Source: Niastella vici
GTDB taxonomy: Bacteria > Bacteroidota > Bacteroidia > Chitinophagales > Chitinophagaceae
Assembly: GCF_002077945.1 (NCBI RefSeq)
Contig: NZ_LVYD01000042.1
Location: forward strand, 310,001 to 374,000
DNA length: 64,000 bases
Direction: 5' to 3'
The notes beneath the pieces are model-generated. The model saw nothing but the letters and a program-made list of their open reading frames with translations. It searched no databases and was not told where the DNA came from. Positions 8,393 through 16,895 of the stretch are shown here, piece after piece; position 1 is the first letter of the stretch, and each line of letters begins with the position of its first letter. Position numbers and translations under genes: made by a program.

Positions 8393-9709
8393 TTACAAAT
8401 GCCCGGTTGCTTTTTGATAATTCAGTTTTGCCAGCAAATACTCATATACGCTTTTTACGTAATTCTGTTCTGCGGTATTGAGCGATCTTTCGGTATCGAG
8501 CAGGTTGCTATATTGAAAAGAACCCAACGCATACTGTTGCTTTTGATTTTCATAAATACGTTTCGACAGCTCATAATTGTCCTGAGTGGTTTGCATGTTA
8601 TGCCAGGCATTGTTCAGTGATGCCAGGGTCTTTTGCACATCATAGGCTATATCGGCTTTCTTTTGTTGCAAATTCAGGTTGGTTTGCTGAACTTTAAATG
8701 CATACTCCTGCTTTTTGACCTGCTTCTTTAAAACCGGCGTAATAGGCATGTTCAATTTTATACCCACATAACTAAAGGGCGCCCACCATTTATTTTCGGT
8801 ATACGCAAATTTCCCGTTCAGGAATTGCTGTGAATAATTGGCAAAAAAGGAAACGGTGGGTAACCATTCGCGGTTGCTTTTTTGCCATAGCAGCGCGTTG
8901 TTCTGTTGCTGTAGTTGTATTTCTTTTATTTCGGGTCTGTTCCCGGCCAGGCTGGCAGCCTCTTCAACAGCCGCGCTATTTTTTGAAGCCAGCGAATCGG
9001 TTAACACCAGCGCAGTTGAGGCAGGCACATTCAACTGGTATTTCAGATAATCTACCGCCAGGTCATAATTCTGCTTTGATTGCTGCATTTGTACCTGTGC
9101 ATTCTGAAGATCTAACCGGGCGCGCAGGTAATCATTTTCTATCAATGCGCCATGATCATATTTACCAGATGCGAGTTCATAGTAATCTTCATACCGCTTT
9201 TCAATGCCGGTAGCGGTACGTAATTGTAACTGGTTCAATAATACATTCAGATAAGCTTCACTGATCTGTTGTTTTATATTGATCTCCTGTTCCCGGTTCT
9301 TTTCCTTTTGCAGGTCAAGGTTGTTTTGCGCAATTTTTATATCGGAAGTAAGGGCCGGTTTATAAATGGGTTGAACCAGGTCGAGCCCGAATATGGTCAC
9401 ATTTTTTGCGCCCAGCGCCAGCAGTTGCGCTTTATCAAATCCGCCGAAACCGGCCGGTATCATGGTTGCCTGTAATTGTGTATTGTACCGCATATTACCC
9501 GAGGCATTTATCTCGGGCAACCATTCCTGCCTGTTCTTACTGATAGCGTTTTGCGCCAGTGATACATCATACTGACTGGCTTGTATATCGTACCGGTTTT
9601 TCAATCCGGTGCTGATGGCCTGTTGCAGGCTTAATGATAAGGAATTATTTGTTTGAGCAAAAGCAGCGGTTGCCATTGCTGTTATCAATAAGAGAAATAT
9701 CTTTTTCAT
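8393..9709 (-). CDS. TolC-family outer membrane efflux protein
   Basis: This 438-residue protein has a signal peptide (MKKIFLLLITAMATAAFA). Two outer-membrane efflux protein repeats follow, with long heptad-rich coiled coils around residues 130-230 and 330-430. Alternating Gln/Asn/Leu helices such as EKNREQEINIKQQISEAYLNVLL are typical of the TolC periplasmic tunnel. It is the last gene of a minus-strand operon with the inner-membrane pump (22 bp upstream), the membrane-fusion protein and TetR. It would provide the outer-membrane channel of a tripartite drug-type exporter. The gene is complete and of normal length. Confidence 0.9.
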   Translation of the reverse strand: MKKIFLLLITAMATAAFAQTNNSLSLSLQQAISTGLKNRYDIQASQYDVSLAQNAISKNRQEWLPEINASGNMRYNTQLQATMIPAGFGGFDKAQLLALGAKNVTIFGLDLVQPIYKPALTSDIKIAQNNLDLQKEKNREQEINIKQQISEAYLNVLLNQLQLRTATGIEKRYEDYYELASGKYDHGALIENDYLRARLDLQNAQVQMQQSKQNYDLAVDYLKYQLNVPASTALVLTDSLASKNSAAVEEAASLAGNRPEIKEIQLQQQNNALLWQKSNREWLPTVSFFANYSQQFLNGKFAYTENKWWAPFSYVGIKLNMPITPVLKKQVKKQEYAFKVQQTNLNLQQKKADIAYDVQKTLASLNNAWHNMQTTQDNYELSKRIYENQKQQYALGSFQYSNLLDTERSLNTAEQNYVKSVYEYLLAKLNYQKATGHL

Positions 9710-9731
9710 TTGAATGAGTCTTTGTGTTTTA

Positions 9732-11306
9732 TCAATGCGCGTCGGCTATTACTTCTTTCTTCTTCTGTCCTTTTTTATACCTGATCATTAAGATCACGGG
9801 CACACAGATCAATAAGGTGTATGCCACAAACAGAAAGCCGTGATTATAGCTAACCAACAATTGTTGTTTGGTAAGCGAATTGTCGAGTAAACGGTAAGCT
9901 GCACCGGTGGCTTCGTAGGTATCGTACCCCTGGTTGATAAAGAGTTGTATAAATGCCGCCAGCCTGTCGGTACTTTCACTATTAAATTCACTGATGTTCC
10001 CGGTCATATTACCGCGTACAAATGCATTTTCATGATTGATGTAAATATTCATTAGCGCTACTCCAATGGCGCCGCCCAGTTGCCGCAACATATTCGATAA
10101 CCCAACAGCCTGCGCCAATGTTTTACCTGTTAAGCCGGCCACGGCCAGGTCCATTACCGGCATGATCATCATCACGGTGCCAATGCCCCGGATTATAAAG
10201 GGCCAGAAGAAATTGCTGGCTGAAGAATCTGGTGAAGAATACGACATGATGACCAGGAATAGCATGGTAAGGCTTAGTCCTGACAAGATCACCACTTTTG
10301 GGTTCACCCCGGCCTCCAGTAATTTTTTAGCCAGCACCATTCCCACAATGGCTACCATGGTGCCAGGTATCATAAAAGCACCTGTTTGAGTGGCCGTCCA
10401 GCCCAACGCTATCTGGGTGAATAATGGAAATACGAACAGGGTACCTATGTTGATGATGCCTACTACCAGGTTCATCAGGCTGCCCATGGCCAGGTTAAAA
10501 TTCCTATACAACCTGAGGTTCACGGCAGGATGATCGATACTCAATTCCCTGATCACAAACGCAACAAGGAAAATGATGGCGGCTATGAAGAAACGGGTAA
10601 TGTCAGCGCTTTCGAACCAGTCTTTGGCAGTCCCTTCTTCCAGTACATATTGCAGTGAGCCTATACCAATTACCAGGAATAATATTCCCCACCAGTCGAT
10701 CAATGGTTTCTCTACGCCTTCCAGATCGGGCACAAAACGCCAGGATAATAATGAAGCAGTAATGCCGATGGGAATATTTAAAAAGAAGATCCAGTGCCAG
10801 GATAAATGATCGGTGATGTACCCGCCCAATACCGGACCAAAGGAGGGACCGAGTATAATGCCCAGTCCAAAGATGGTAATACCGGTCATTCTTTTTTCGG
10901 GCGGAAATGCATCCATGATAATGCTTTGTGCGGTTGATAACAATCCACCACCGCCCAGGCCCTGCACAAAACGCCACAACACCAGGAACCATAAGTTGGT
11001 CGACAGGCCACATAACAGCGAGGAAATGGTGAATACCGCTACAGAGGCAGTAAAATAGGTCTTACGGCCAAACAGGTTCGATAACATGCCCGAAAGGGGT
11101 ATCACGATCACATTGGCGATGCTATAGGCGGTGATCACCCAGGAAATTTCAGTGGTGGTGGCGCCAATATTCCCACTGATCTCGCGCAACGATACGTTCA
11201 CGATGGTGCTGTCTATCAACTCCAGGATGGCGCAGGAAATAGCCGTGATGATCAGGATCCATTTTTGAGCGCCAACCGGATATTTTGGCGTAGATAAGGC
11301 TTCCAT
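9732..11306 (-). CDS. DHA2 (EmrB/QacA-type) MFS drug:H+ antiporter
   Basis: The 524-residue protein has about 14 hydrophobic segments, as expected for the DHA2 family. Motif-A-like GMLSNLFGRKTYF follows TM2. The motif-C-like TM5 region contains GLGIILGPSFGPVLGGYI, and TM1 carries ELIDSTIVNVSL, with acidic residues used in proton-coupled export. It sits in the inner membrane and, with the HlyD-type adaptor (start 2 bp from its neighbour's stop) and TolC, would form a three-part pump. Substrates cannot be read from sequence; EmrAB homologues export hydrophobic toxic compounds. Its lysine-rich C-terminus is cytoplasmic. Confidence 0.92.
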   Translation of the reverse strand: MEALSTPKYPVGAQKWILIITAISCAILELIDSTIVNVSLREISGNIGATTTEISWVITAYSIANVIVIPLSGMLSNLFGRKTYFTASVAVFTISSLLCGLSTNLWFLVLWRFVQGLGGGGLLSTAQSIIMDAFPPEKRMTGITIFGLGIILGPSFGPVLGGYITDHLSWHWIFFLNIPIGITASLLSWRFVPDLEGVEKPLIDWWGILFLVIGIGSLQYVLEEGTAKDWFESADITRFFIAAIIFLVAFVIRELSIDHPAVNLRLYRNFNLAMGSLMNLVVGIINIGTLFVFPLFTQIALGWTATQTGAFMIPGTMVAIVGMVLAKKLLEAGVNPKVVILSGLSLTMLFLVIMSYSSPDSSASNFFWPFIIRGIGTVMMIMPVMDLAVAGLTGKTLAQAVGLSNMLRQLGGAIGVALMNIYINHENAFVRGNMTGNISEFNSESTDRLAAFIQLFINQGYDTYEATGAAYRLLDNSLTKQQLLVSYNHGFLFVAYTLLICVPVILMIRYKKGQKKKEVIADAH

Positions 11307-11308
11307 TG

Positions 11309-12379
11309 TTATAAGGTTTTGACTTTTACAAACGCACTCAGGCCAGGATACAGACCGGTCGGTATGTTTTGGGGGCTAAAAAGATCCATCCTGATGCGTA
11401 CCGGAAAACGCTGGGTTATCTTAATGAAATTACCGGTGGAGTTATCGGGCGGCAGCAGGGAGAATTTTGCTCCCGTAGCGCCGGCAAAGGATTCTATTTT
11501 CCCCTTTGCAGTTACGCCGGGCATAGCATCTATTTTTATTTCCACTTCCTGCCCGGGCCTGATGCTGTTCAATTGGGTTTCTTTGAAGTTGGCGGTTACC
11601 CAAATGTGTTTGGTATCGATCACCGCGCACAGGGCTTGTGCGGTTGAAACATACTGGCCTGTTTGCACTGTGCGCCTCGTTACAATGCCATCGAATGGCG
11701 CAATGATATAAGCGTGGTGCAAATCATCCAACGCTAAAGCCAGTTCTGCTTCCCGTTGTTTTACCAGGGCCTGAGAAGCGGTGATCTGGTGATGTGCGGC
11801 ATTGGCGGTAGATTGCAGGCCAAGCGAAGTAGCTGCTACAGATTGTTGCCTGCTGATGGCCTGGGCATAATCGGCCCGGGCAACCTGCAATTTGTTTTGC
11901 GCCGCCTCATATTGCTCCTGCGTGGCGCCTTTTAATTTCAACAGTTCGGTAATACGGTCAAACTCCTGTTGCGCCCTTTCTGCATTGGCCTTTGCAATAA
12001 CAATGGTTTGCTCGCTGCCTTTTGAATTCTGGAAGGATGCATTGGCGTCTTCCCTGCTGGCCAGCGCTTTGATATCTGATACACTTAAATTGGCTTTGGC
12101 ATTTTCGAGCACGGCTTCCGCCTGTTTTACTTTTGCCTGAAGGGCAGTGGTATTGAACACCATGAGGGTATCGCCTGCTTTTACGGTTTCATTATCGGCA
12201 AACCTGATAGTTTCGAGGTAACCGGTTATACCCGATCGCATGGATTCTATATTGCCATCTATTTGAGCATTATCGGTTGTTTCATAACCGGTACTGCTTT
12301 TCCAGTACCAGGCGCCGGAGCCGGTAACCACCAAAATGACTATGGCGGCAATTAACCCCTTTTTCTTTTTTTGTTTCAT
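11309..12379 (-). CDS. HlyD/EmrA-type membrane fusion protein
   Basis: The 356-residue protein has a short basic N-terminus and one TM helix (residues about 9-25), then the EmrA hallmark YETTDNAQIDGNI. A lipoyl-like half (GYLETIRFADNETVKAGDTL) leads to an Ala/Gln-rich coiled coil (about 75-190). The second lipoyl half (IIAPFDGIVTRRTVQTGQYV) and a beta-barrel domain follow. It bridges the MFS pump and TolC. A palindromic TetR-type site lies 27 bp upstream of its start, so its transcription is probably controlled separately from, or in addition to, the tetR promoter. The stop is only 2 bp from the pump start, indicating translational coupling. Confidence 0.92.
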   Translation of the reverse strand: MKQKKKKGLIAAIVILVVTGSGAWYWKSSTGYETTDNAQIDGNIESMRSGITGYLETIRFADNETVKAGDTLMVFNTTALQAKVKQAEAVLENAKANLSVSDIKALASREDANASFQNSKGSEQTIVIAKANAERAQQEFDRITELLKLKGATQEQYEAAQNKLQVARADYAQAISRQQSVAATSLGLQSTANAAHHQITASQALVKQREAELALALDDLHHAYIIAPFDGIVTRRTVQTGQYVSTAQALCAVIDTKHIWVTANFKETQLNSIRPGQEVEIKIDAMPGVTAKGKIESFAGATGAKFSLLPPDNSTGNFIKITQRFPVRIRMDLFSPQNIPTGLYPGLSAFVKVKTL

Positions 12380-12406
12380 AGTTAAAATTTAAACAGGTCA
12401 AATAAA

Positions 12407-12420
12407 ACCGACCATTCGGT
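12407..12420 (-). promoter_or_regulatory. TetR-type operator before the efflux genes
   Basis: ACCGA-CCAT-TCGGT is a perfect 5-bp inverted repeat with a 4-bp spacer, in the 63-bp gap between tetR and the emrA-like gene. It matches the ACCGACYRnYCGGT-like sites of many TetR/AcrR regulators and nearly repeats the site upstream of tetR (13073-13086). The flanking bases are also shared (AAA before, ATGT after). Confidence 0.72.
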
Positions 12421-12442
12421 ATGTTTATAGATAAAAAAAATA

Positions 12443-13069
12443 TCAGCCTTTCAGTGCATTGTATAACCCGTCCCAGATCGACTGCAGTTCACTTTTAAAT
12501 TTTTCCATTTTCTGCGCACTTGGATCGCTCATGATCAGTTGCATGCCTAATCCATCGCCTGAATAAATAAACAGCTTGGCTATCTGCTCATCGGTCATGG
12601 TAGTTTTAATTTCACCGCTCTTTTTTGCGATGTGCACGATCTTTTTCCAGTATTTCAGTTCTTCCTGGTTATTATCCAACAACTTTTTCTTGTAGGAAGG
12701 CAGCATTTTCATGGCATCGAAAATGAGGAAGTAGTGATTGGTTGAAAATGTTTCCTCATTATTATCAGTGCGCAGGTTTTTGAATGACCGCATCTTGGCG
12801 ATCGCATCCTTTATATAATCCTGGTAAAACTCTTTTAATGTCTCAAAGGAATAACTTTCAAAATTTTGCTTTATGCCGGCTGCAAAGAAATGGTCCATCA
12901 CCTCTTCAAATACCTGTTCCTTGCTGCTGAAATAATGATAGAACGCCCCTTTTGAGAGCCCCGTACGCTCCACGATCTCTTTCATGGTCACCTCTTTGAA
13001 GTTCTTTTGGAGGAACAACATAAATGAGGCATTCAATATATGTTCTCTGGTGTCTCTGGCGTCGCTCAT
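12443..13069 (-). CDS. TetR/AcrR family repressor of the adjacent efflux operon
   Basis: The protein has 208 residues starting at MSDARDTRE. An in-frame ATG at 13162 would add 31 residues without TetR character and would put the operator inside the gene. The N-terminal helix-turn-helix (about residues 5-55) has the family pattern: REHILNASFMLFLQ, VTMKEIVERTGLSKGAFYHYF, SSKEQVFEEVM. The C-terminal helical part should bind an inducer. It heads the efflux operon, with a palindromic operator 4 bp upstream of its start and a second one before the next gene. This supports auto-repression and repression of the pump, relieved by a pump substrate. Confidence 0.9.
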   Translation of the reverse strand: MSDARDTREHILNASFMLFLQKNFKEVTMKEIVERTGLSKGAFYHYFSSKEQVFEEVMDHFFAAGIKQNFESYSFETLKEFYQDYIKDAIAKMRSFKNLRTDNNEETFSTNHYFLIFDAMKMLPSYKKKLLDNNQEELKYWKKIVHIAKKSGEIKTTMTDEQIAKLFIYSGDGLGMQLIMSDPSAQKMEKFKSELQSIWDGLYNALKG

Positions 13070-13072
13070 AAA

Positions 13073-13086
13073 ACCGACCGTTTGGT
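13073..13086 (-). promoter_or_regulatory. TetR-type operator before tetR
   Basis: ACCGA-CCGT-TTGGT is an inverted repeat with one mismatch in the arms. It lies directly upstream of the tetR start codon and shares 12 of 14 positions with the site at 12407-12420. Binding here would block translation-proximal transcription of tetR, a typical autoregulatory arrangement. Confidence 0.7.
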
Positions 13087-13229
13087 ATGTAAATGTAGAA
13101 CCGGTTTCTGAATTGTCAAAGTTTTTTTTAAAAAAAAGAGGTAAGAGACGGGTAAGGCGCACTTTACTGTGTTGCCAATCAGCCCGGCCAGGCGCTTCTG
13201 CCTGCTGGCAGCTCGTGGCCGAAAATAAA

Positions 13230-13274
13230 TTGACCTGTAAGGCGCCCGCTCAAATGAAGCTCCTTACAGGTCAA
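13230..13274 (-). terminator. Strong hairpin terminator after the GH105 gene
   Basis: The arms TTGACCTGTAAGG (13230-13242) and CCTTACAGGTCAA (13262-13274) pair perfectly over 13 bp around a 19-nt loop. Reading the minus strand, the hairpin begins 17 nt after the GH105 stop and is followed by a T-rich stretch (ATTTATTTTC). It probably insulates the glycan operon from the downstream tetR promoter. Confidence 0.65.
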
Positions 13275-13291
13275 ATTATGATCCTGGTAAA

Positions 13292-14437
13292 TTACCGCAA
13301 CCACGCCGTAGCGCACCATAATATGGGCGCCTGTCCATGCAGGTCACCGATATTCCGTTTGCGATCGAGGTAGTATTGCCGGTCGTTCTTTTTATTGGTG
13401 CCTTCGCACACATCACGCACGTCGCTATTTGCATCAATATAGGCGATCAACGCCAGCCAGCCTTTGCGGGCTGCTTCACCATAGGTAGCCGCATCGAGCC
13501 AGCCATTCTTTACACCGGTGATCATGGCAAAGGTGAACATCCCGGTGCAGGAAGTTTCGGGCCACGATTCGGCATCATCGATCAGCTGCCGCCACATGCC
13601 GCTTTCTGCCTGGTATTTCAACAAAGAGGCCATCATGCTCTTATAACCTTTCATAATACGTTCGCGGTTGGGATTGTCTTTCGGCAATGAGCGAAGCAGT
13701 TCTGCCATACCAACGGCCATCCAGCCATCTCCCCTGCCCCAGAAATACGGTACATCCGGTGCATGATAGAACAACCCATTGGGCTTTTGTAAAGAATCAA
13801 GATATAATACCATTTCGTTTGCGGCTCTTTCAATATACTTTTTGTCGCCGGTTGCGCGGTATGCCTGTGACTGCACAGCGGTGATCATGAACATATCATC
13901 GATCCACATACGGGTTTGCCAGGTAAGGCCACGGTCTAAATAACCCTGTGACTCGGGTTTTACATGGGGGCCCTCCGGAGTGCCCCATTGCTTATCGGCA
14001 ATGCGCTGCCCTATTTCGAGGTAACGCTTATCTTTTGTTTGTATGTATAACTCCAATGGTACTGCGCCAAATACTGTATAGTCAACATGAATTGGTTTGG
14101 GGATCAGGGTATCCTGTGCGCCAAACAACGGTTCAAAACGTTCGGCCAGTTTTTTCACCAGTTCTTTATCCCGGGTTTGTTTGGCAAAGGTGAGCGCGCC
14201 ATACCAGGTACAGGTTTCGGGATAGGTAATAAATTTGGGTGGCGTTGAACGGCCAAAATTCGTATGCGGTGTTTGCACAAAGTGTTCGGCCACCCGCTTG
14301 CCTACTTCCTGCGGCGATGTACCGGCCGGCCATTTTGAAAAATCGGTCTTTGCTTTTTTTGATTGTGCCTCACAGTCGCCCGGATGCAGTTGCGAAATAC
14401 CAACTGCCAATACCAGGCATTGAATCGTTTTTTTCAT
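13292..14437 (-). CDS. GH105 unsaturated rhamnogalacturonyl/glucuronyl hydrolase
   Basis: The 381-residue protein has an N-terminal signal peptide and one (alpha/alpha)6 toroid. Conserved GH88/GH105 features include GLTWQTRMWIDDMFM (Asp180/Asp181 near the general-acid position), PYFWGRGDGWMAVG, MWRQLIDD, SCTGMFTFAM and a C-terminal DLHGQAPILW. These enzymes hydrate the double bond of unsaturated galacturonyl or glucuronyl residues left by pectate or rhamnogalacturonan lyases, releasing a 5-keto sugar. Its place next to GH28, GH29 and SusCD points to pectic oligosaccharides. It is the last gene of a minus-strand run and is followed by a strong hairpin. Confidence 0.88.
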   Translation of the reverse strand: MKKTIQCLVLAVGISQLHPGDCEAQSKKAKTDFSKWPAGTSPQEVGKRVAEHFVQTPHTNFGRSTPPKFITYPETCTWYGALTFAKQTRDKELVKKLAERFEPLFGAQDTLIPKPIHVDYTVFGAVPLELYIQTKDKRYLEIGQRIADKQWGTPEGPHVKPESQGYLDRGLTWQTRMWIDDMFMITAVQSQAYRATGDKKYIERAANEMVLYLDSLQKPNGLFYHAPDVPYFWGRGDGWMAVGMAELLRSLPKDNPNRERIMKGYKSMMASLLKYQAESGMWRQLIDDAESWPETSCTGMFTFAMITGVKNGWLDAATYGEAARKGWLALIAYIDANSDVRDVCEGTNKKNDRQYYLDRKRNIGDLHGQAPILWCATAWLR

Positions 14438-14457
14438 GTACGCTGTGTTATTTAATA

Positions 14458-15111
14458 TTATAATGCTGAAATGTCAACTTTCCGGTAATAGATCTCTGCG
14501 CCTTCCGACTGTATCAATATTCTGCCTGTGCGCAAACTGGCATCGGTTCCTTCATTCACCACCTCTCCATTCATAATGTGTGTGCATTTGCCTTTTTGCG
14601 CAATGATCTCTAACCGGTTCCATTCACCGGTTGGTTTTTCATTATCTTTCTTTTTTGTGATCCGGGTATTTTTGGTGGCCTGCGTGCGGGCTCCATCTAT
14701 TACAAGGGTAACACTGTCGATGAGCCAGAAATCGCCACAATCGCCTTCCTGTATCTGGCATTCTATTGACCTGGGCCATACCCGGTCGCTGTCAACCACG
14801 TAATACAGGATACCATTGTCGCGCACCCGGTTTTCGCGGGGCGGATATTTCTTTTCGCCCCATTTAAATTCAACCGTTAAATGAAAATCGGTGAACTTCC
14901 TCTCCGTAACAATATAGCCGAACTCCTGCCCGGTGATGTGCAGCAATCCGTCTTTCACAGAAAACACCCCGGCCGAATCGTTGTTCTTTCCCCGGTTCTT
15001 TATAAATGAATACCAGCCGGCGAGGTCTTTCCCGTTAAACAATGACTGCACCTTTTGGGCATTGGCATTGCCAACAAATATTACCGCCCATAAAAGAATA
15101 AGATATTTCAT
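14458..15111 (-). CDS. DUF1080 (3-keto-disaccharide hydrolase-like) secreted protein
   Basis: This 217-residue protein has a signal peptide (MKYLILLWAVIFVGNANA) followed by a single concanavalin-like DUF1080 domain. Diagnostic pieces are SLFNGKDLAGWYSF, GVFSVKDGLLHITG, DFHLTVEFKWGEK, DNGILYYV and SIECQIQEGDCGDFW. DUF1080 proteins bind or cleave modified glycans; some hydrolyse 3-keto-glycosides. The role here could be removal of oxidised or unusual residues from the glycan handled by the neighbours. It lies 4 bp from the GH29 gene upstream and 20 bp from GH105 downstream, so it is within an operon. Confidence 0.85.
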   Translation of the reverse strand: MKYLILLWAVIFVGNANAQKVQSLFNGKDLAGWYSFIKNRGKNNDSAGVFSVKDGLLHITGQEFGYIVTERKFTDFHLTVEFKWGEKKYPPRENRVRDNGILYYVVDSDRVWPRSIECQIQEGDCGDFWLIDSVTLVIDGARTQATKNTRITKKKDNEKPTGEWNRLEIIAQKGKCTHIMNGEVVNEGTDASLRTGRILIQSEGAEIYYRKVDISAL

Positions 15112-15115
15112 AGTC

Positions 15116-16750
15116 CTACTTTTTAATGGTTACACGTTTTACATCGCCCCGTACGGTTAATCGGGGATGAATGACCACAGCGCGGTACTGATATTCCTTT
15201 CCTTCTTCACCCCCGGGTAGTAACCGGGTGAAATTCCCTGCTTCACGTATATATACCGGCGTTGTTTTGAGCCAATCCTTGCTGTACAGGTTTTCGGCAA
15301 AACCGGCATAGGGGCGGTATTCAAAATACACCTGCAACGAATCGGCATTTCCTTTCTTTATTAACCGGCCATTCAATTCAACGCTCCCATTGCTGCTATT
15401 GGCGATGCCGGTTTCAACCTGGGGCGGGTCAAGGGCCGGTTCTACATTTTCCAGCTTTACGGTTATGGGATTGGGCCATTTATAATTGTCATATACCCGT
15501 TGCGCCTTCACTACCGAAATATGTAATCCATCTTCTTTTTGTTCAAAGCGCGAATGCACATCGAGCTGATTCGCATATTCGGTCACCTGATCGTTTTGCC
15601 CCAATACACTGATCCTGGTTGTTGGCGTTGCTTTTACCGAACCCAGCACAAATTCCTTCCGGTCGCCTTTTGCCCAATCGGGCTGGCCGGTAATAACTGT
15701 AAATACCGTCTTTTTATCTTTAGAGGCAGTGAACCACAGGTTGTCTTCATTGGTAACGATCCAGGGCCGCACGCTTTGTATCGCTTCCTGGTTAATGAAA
15801 TTCCAGGCAGCCATTTCGCGCAATTCGGTTTCGAGCTCATAGGGAATATATCCATCAGGGTGAGGTCCTACATTCAGCAAAAAGTTACCGCCTTTTGCCC
15901 TTGCCTCTACCAGCAGTTCAATTAACCGGCCTGCTGTTTTTATATTATCATGCGTTGGTTTGTAATTCCATTGGGTGCCCATAGTTACACAGGATTCCCA
16001 CAACTCATTTAATGCAACGCCGGGCAATGTTTGCTCAGGCGTGTTGACGGCGCCGCGGGTGATCACCACATCGGGTTGCAGCTTCCAGGCCACATCACGA
16101 CAGGGTTCTTTTGGTTCGCCATCAATAAAAAGTACATCAATTTTGCCAAATAGCGTGAACAATTCAGTAGTCTGTTTTCGCACCAGGTCGTCATAAGCCG
16201 CAGTTGTCGCTTTGTCGAACTGCATATCGCCGCGTTTGATGAGAATTTTATGATCGTATAAAAATTTGAAATCTTCAGGCGAGTAATACAATCCAACAGC
16301 GAGGCCGGCCTTTCTTATTCCTTCAACATATTCTTTTAACAGGTCCTTTTTATAAGGTGTATTGGTGATCTTAAAAGCGGTGGTCTTCGTATCCCAGAAA
16401 CAAAAGCCAGCATGGTGCTTGGCCGTGAACACAACATATTTCATGCCTGCCAGTTTCGCCAGTTTGGCAATGGCTGCCGGGTTAAATTGAGCCGGATCGA
16501 ATGTCTTTGGCAGTTCATTAAAATATCTTTTCAGATAATCATCTGAAGCGCCTACCAGGGAATGACTGATCGTAATGCCCAACTGCGCATCTACATTAAA
16601 ATGAATGAACATGCCAAAACCCAGGTCGCGCAACCACTCCTGGCGAGCCGGCTTGTTCTTATTTGCAGCAAAACGGTTATCGCTTTCTTCTTTCTGCGCA
16701 TATAAATAATTCCCTATGCAAACCAGCAAAATGACAAGCAATTTCTTCAT
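15116..16750 (-). CDS. GH29 alpha-L-fucosidase
   Basis: The 544-residue protein has a signal peptide and an N-terminal catalytic barrel. Family marks are WLRDLGFGMFIHFN, KYVVFTAKHHAGFCFWDT, GLYYSPEDF and VLFIDGEP, where Asp210 is at the GH29 nucleophile position. WESCVTMGTQWNYKP and NFLLNVGPHPDGYI line the later active site. C-terminal beta domains follow from about residue 340. It should release terminal alpha-linked fucose by a retaining mechanism; fucosyl residues occur on rhamnogalacturonan side chains and xyloglucan. It is transcribed with DUF1080 and GH105; a 145-bp gap separates it from the susD gene. Confidence 0.9.
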   Translation of the reverse strand: MKKLLVILLVCIGNYLYAQKEESDNRFAANKNKPARQEWLRDLGFGMFIHFNVDAQLGITISHSLVGASDDYLKRYFNELPKTFDPAQFNPAAIAKLAKLAGMKYVVFTAKHHAGFCFWDTKTTAFKITNTPYKKDLLKEYVEGIRKAGLAVGLYYSPEDFKFLYDHKILIKRGDMQFDKATTAAYDDLVRKQTTELFTLFGKIDVLFIDGEPKEPCRDVAWKLQPDVVITRGAVNTPEQTLPGVALNELWESCVTMGTQWNYKPTHDNIKTAGRLIELLVEARAKGGNFLLNVGPHPDGYIPYELETELREMAAWNFINQEAIQSVRPWIVTNEDNLWFTASKDKKTVFTVITGQPDWAKGDRKEFVLGSVKATPTTRISVLGQNDQVTEYANQLDVHSRFEQKEDGLHISVVKAQRVYDNYKWPNPITVKLENVEPALDPPQVETGIANSSNGSVELNGRLIKKGNADSLQVYFEYRPYAGFAENLYSKDWLKTTPVYIREAGNFTRLLPGGEEGKEYQYRAVVIHPRLTVRGDVKRVTIKK

Positions 16751-16895
16751 ATGAATAATCTGTCTTAAAAAATGCGGACAGGGTGAGTGACCTTTGAGAT
16801 GGGCGCAATTTTTAACTTCATGAACAAGGCACCCACCCTGACCGCTCTTCGACTCAGCTCAGCGCAAGCTCGTACATAACAAGCTCACCCAGCGC

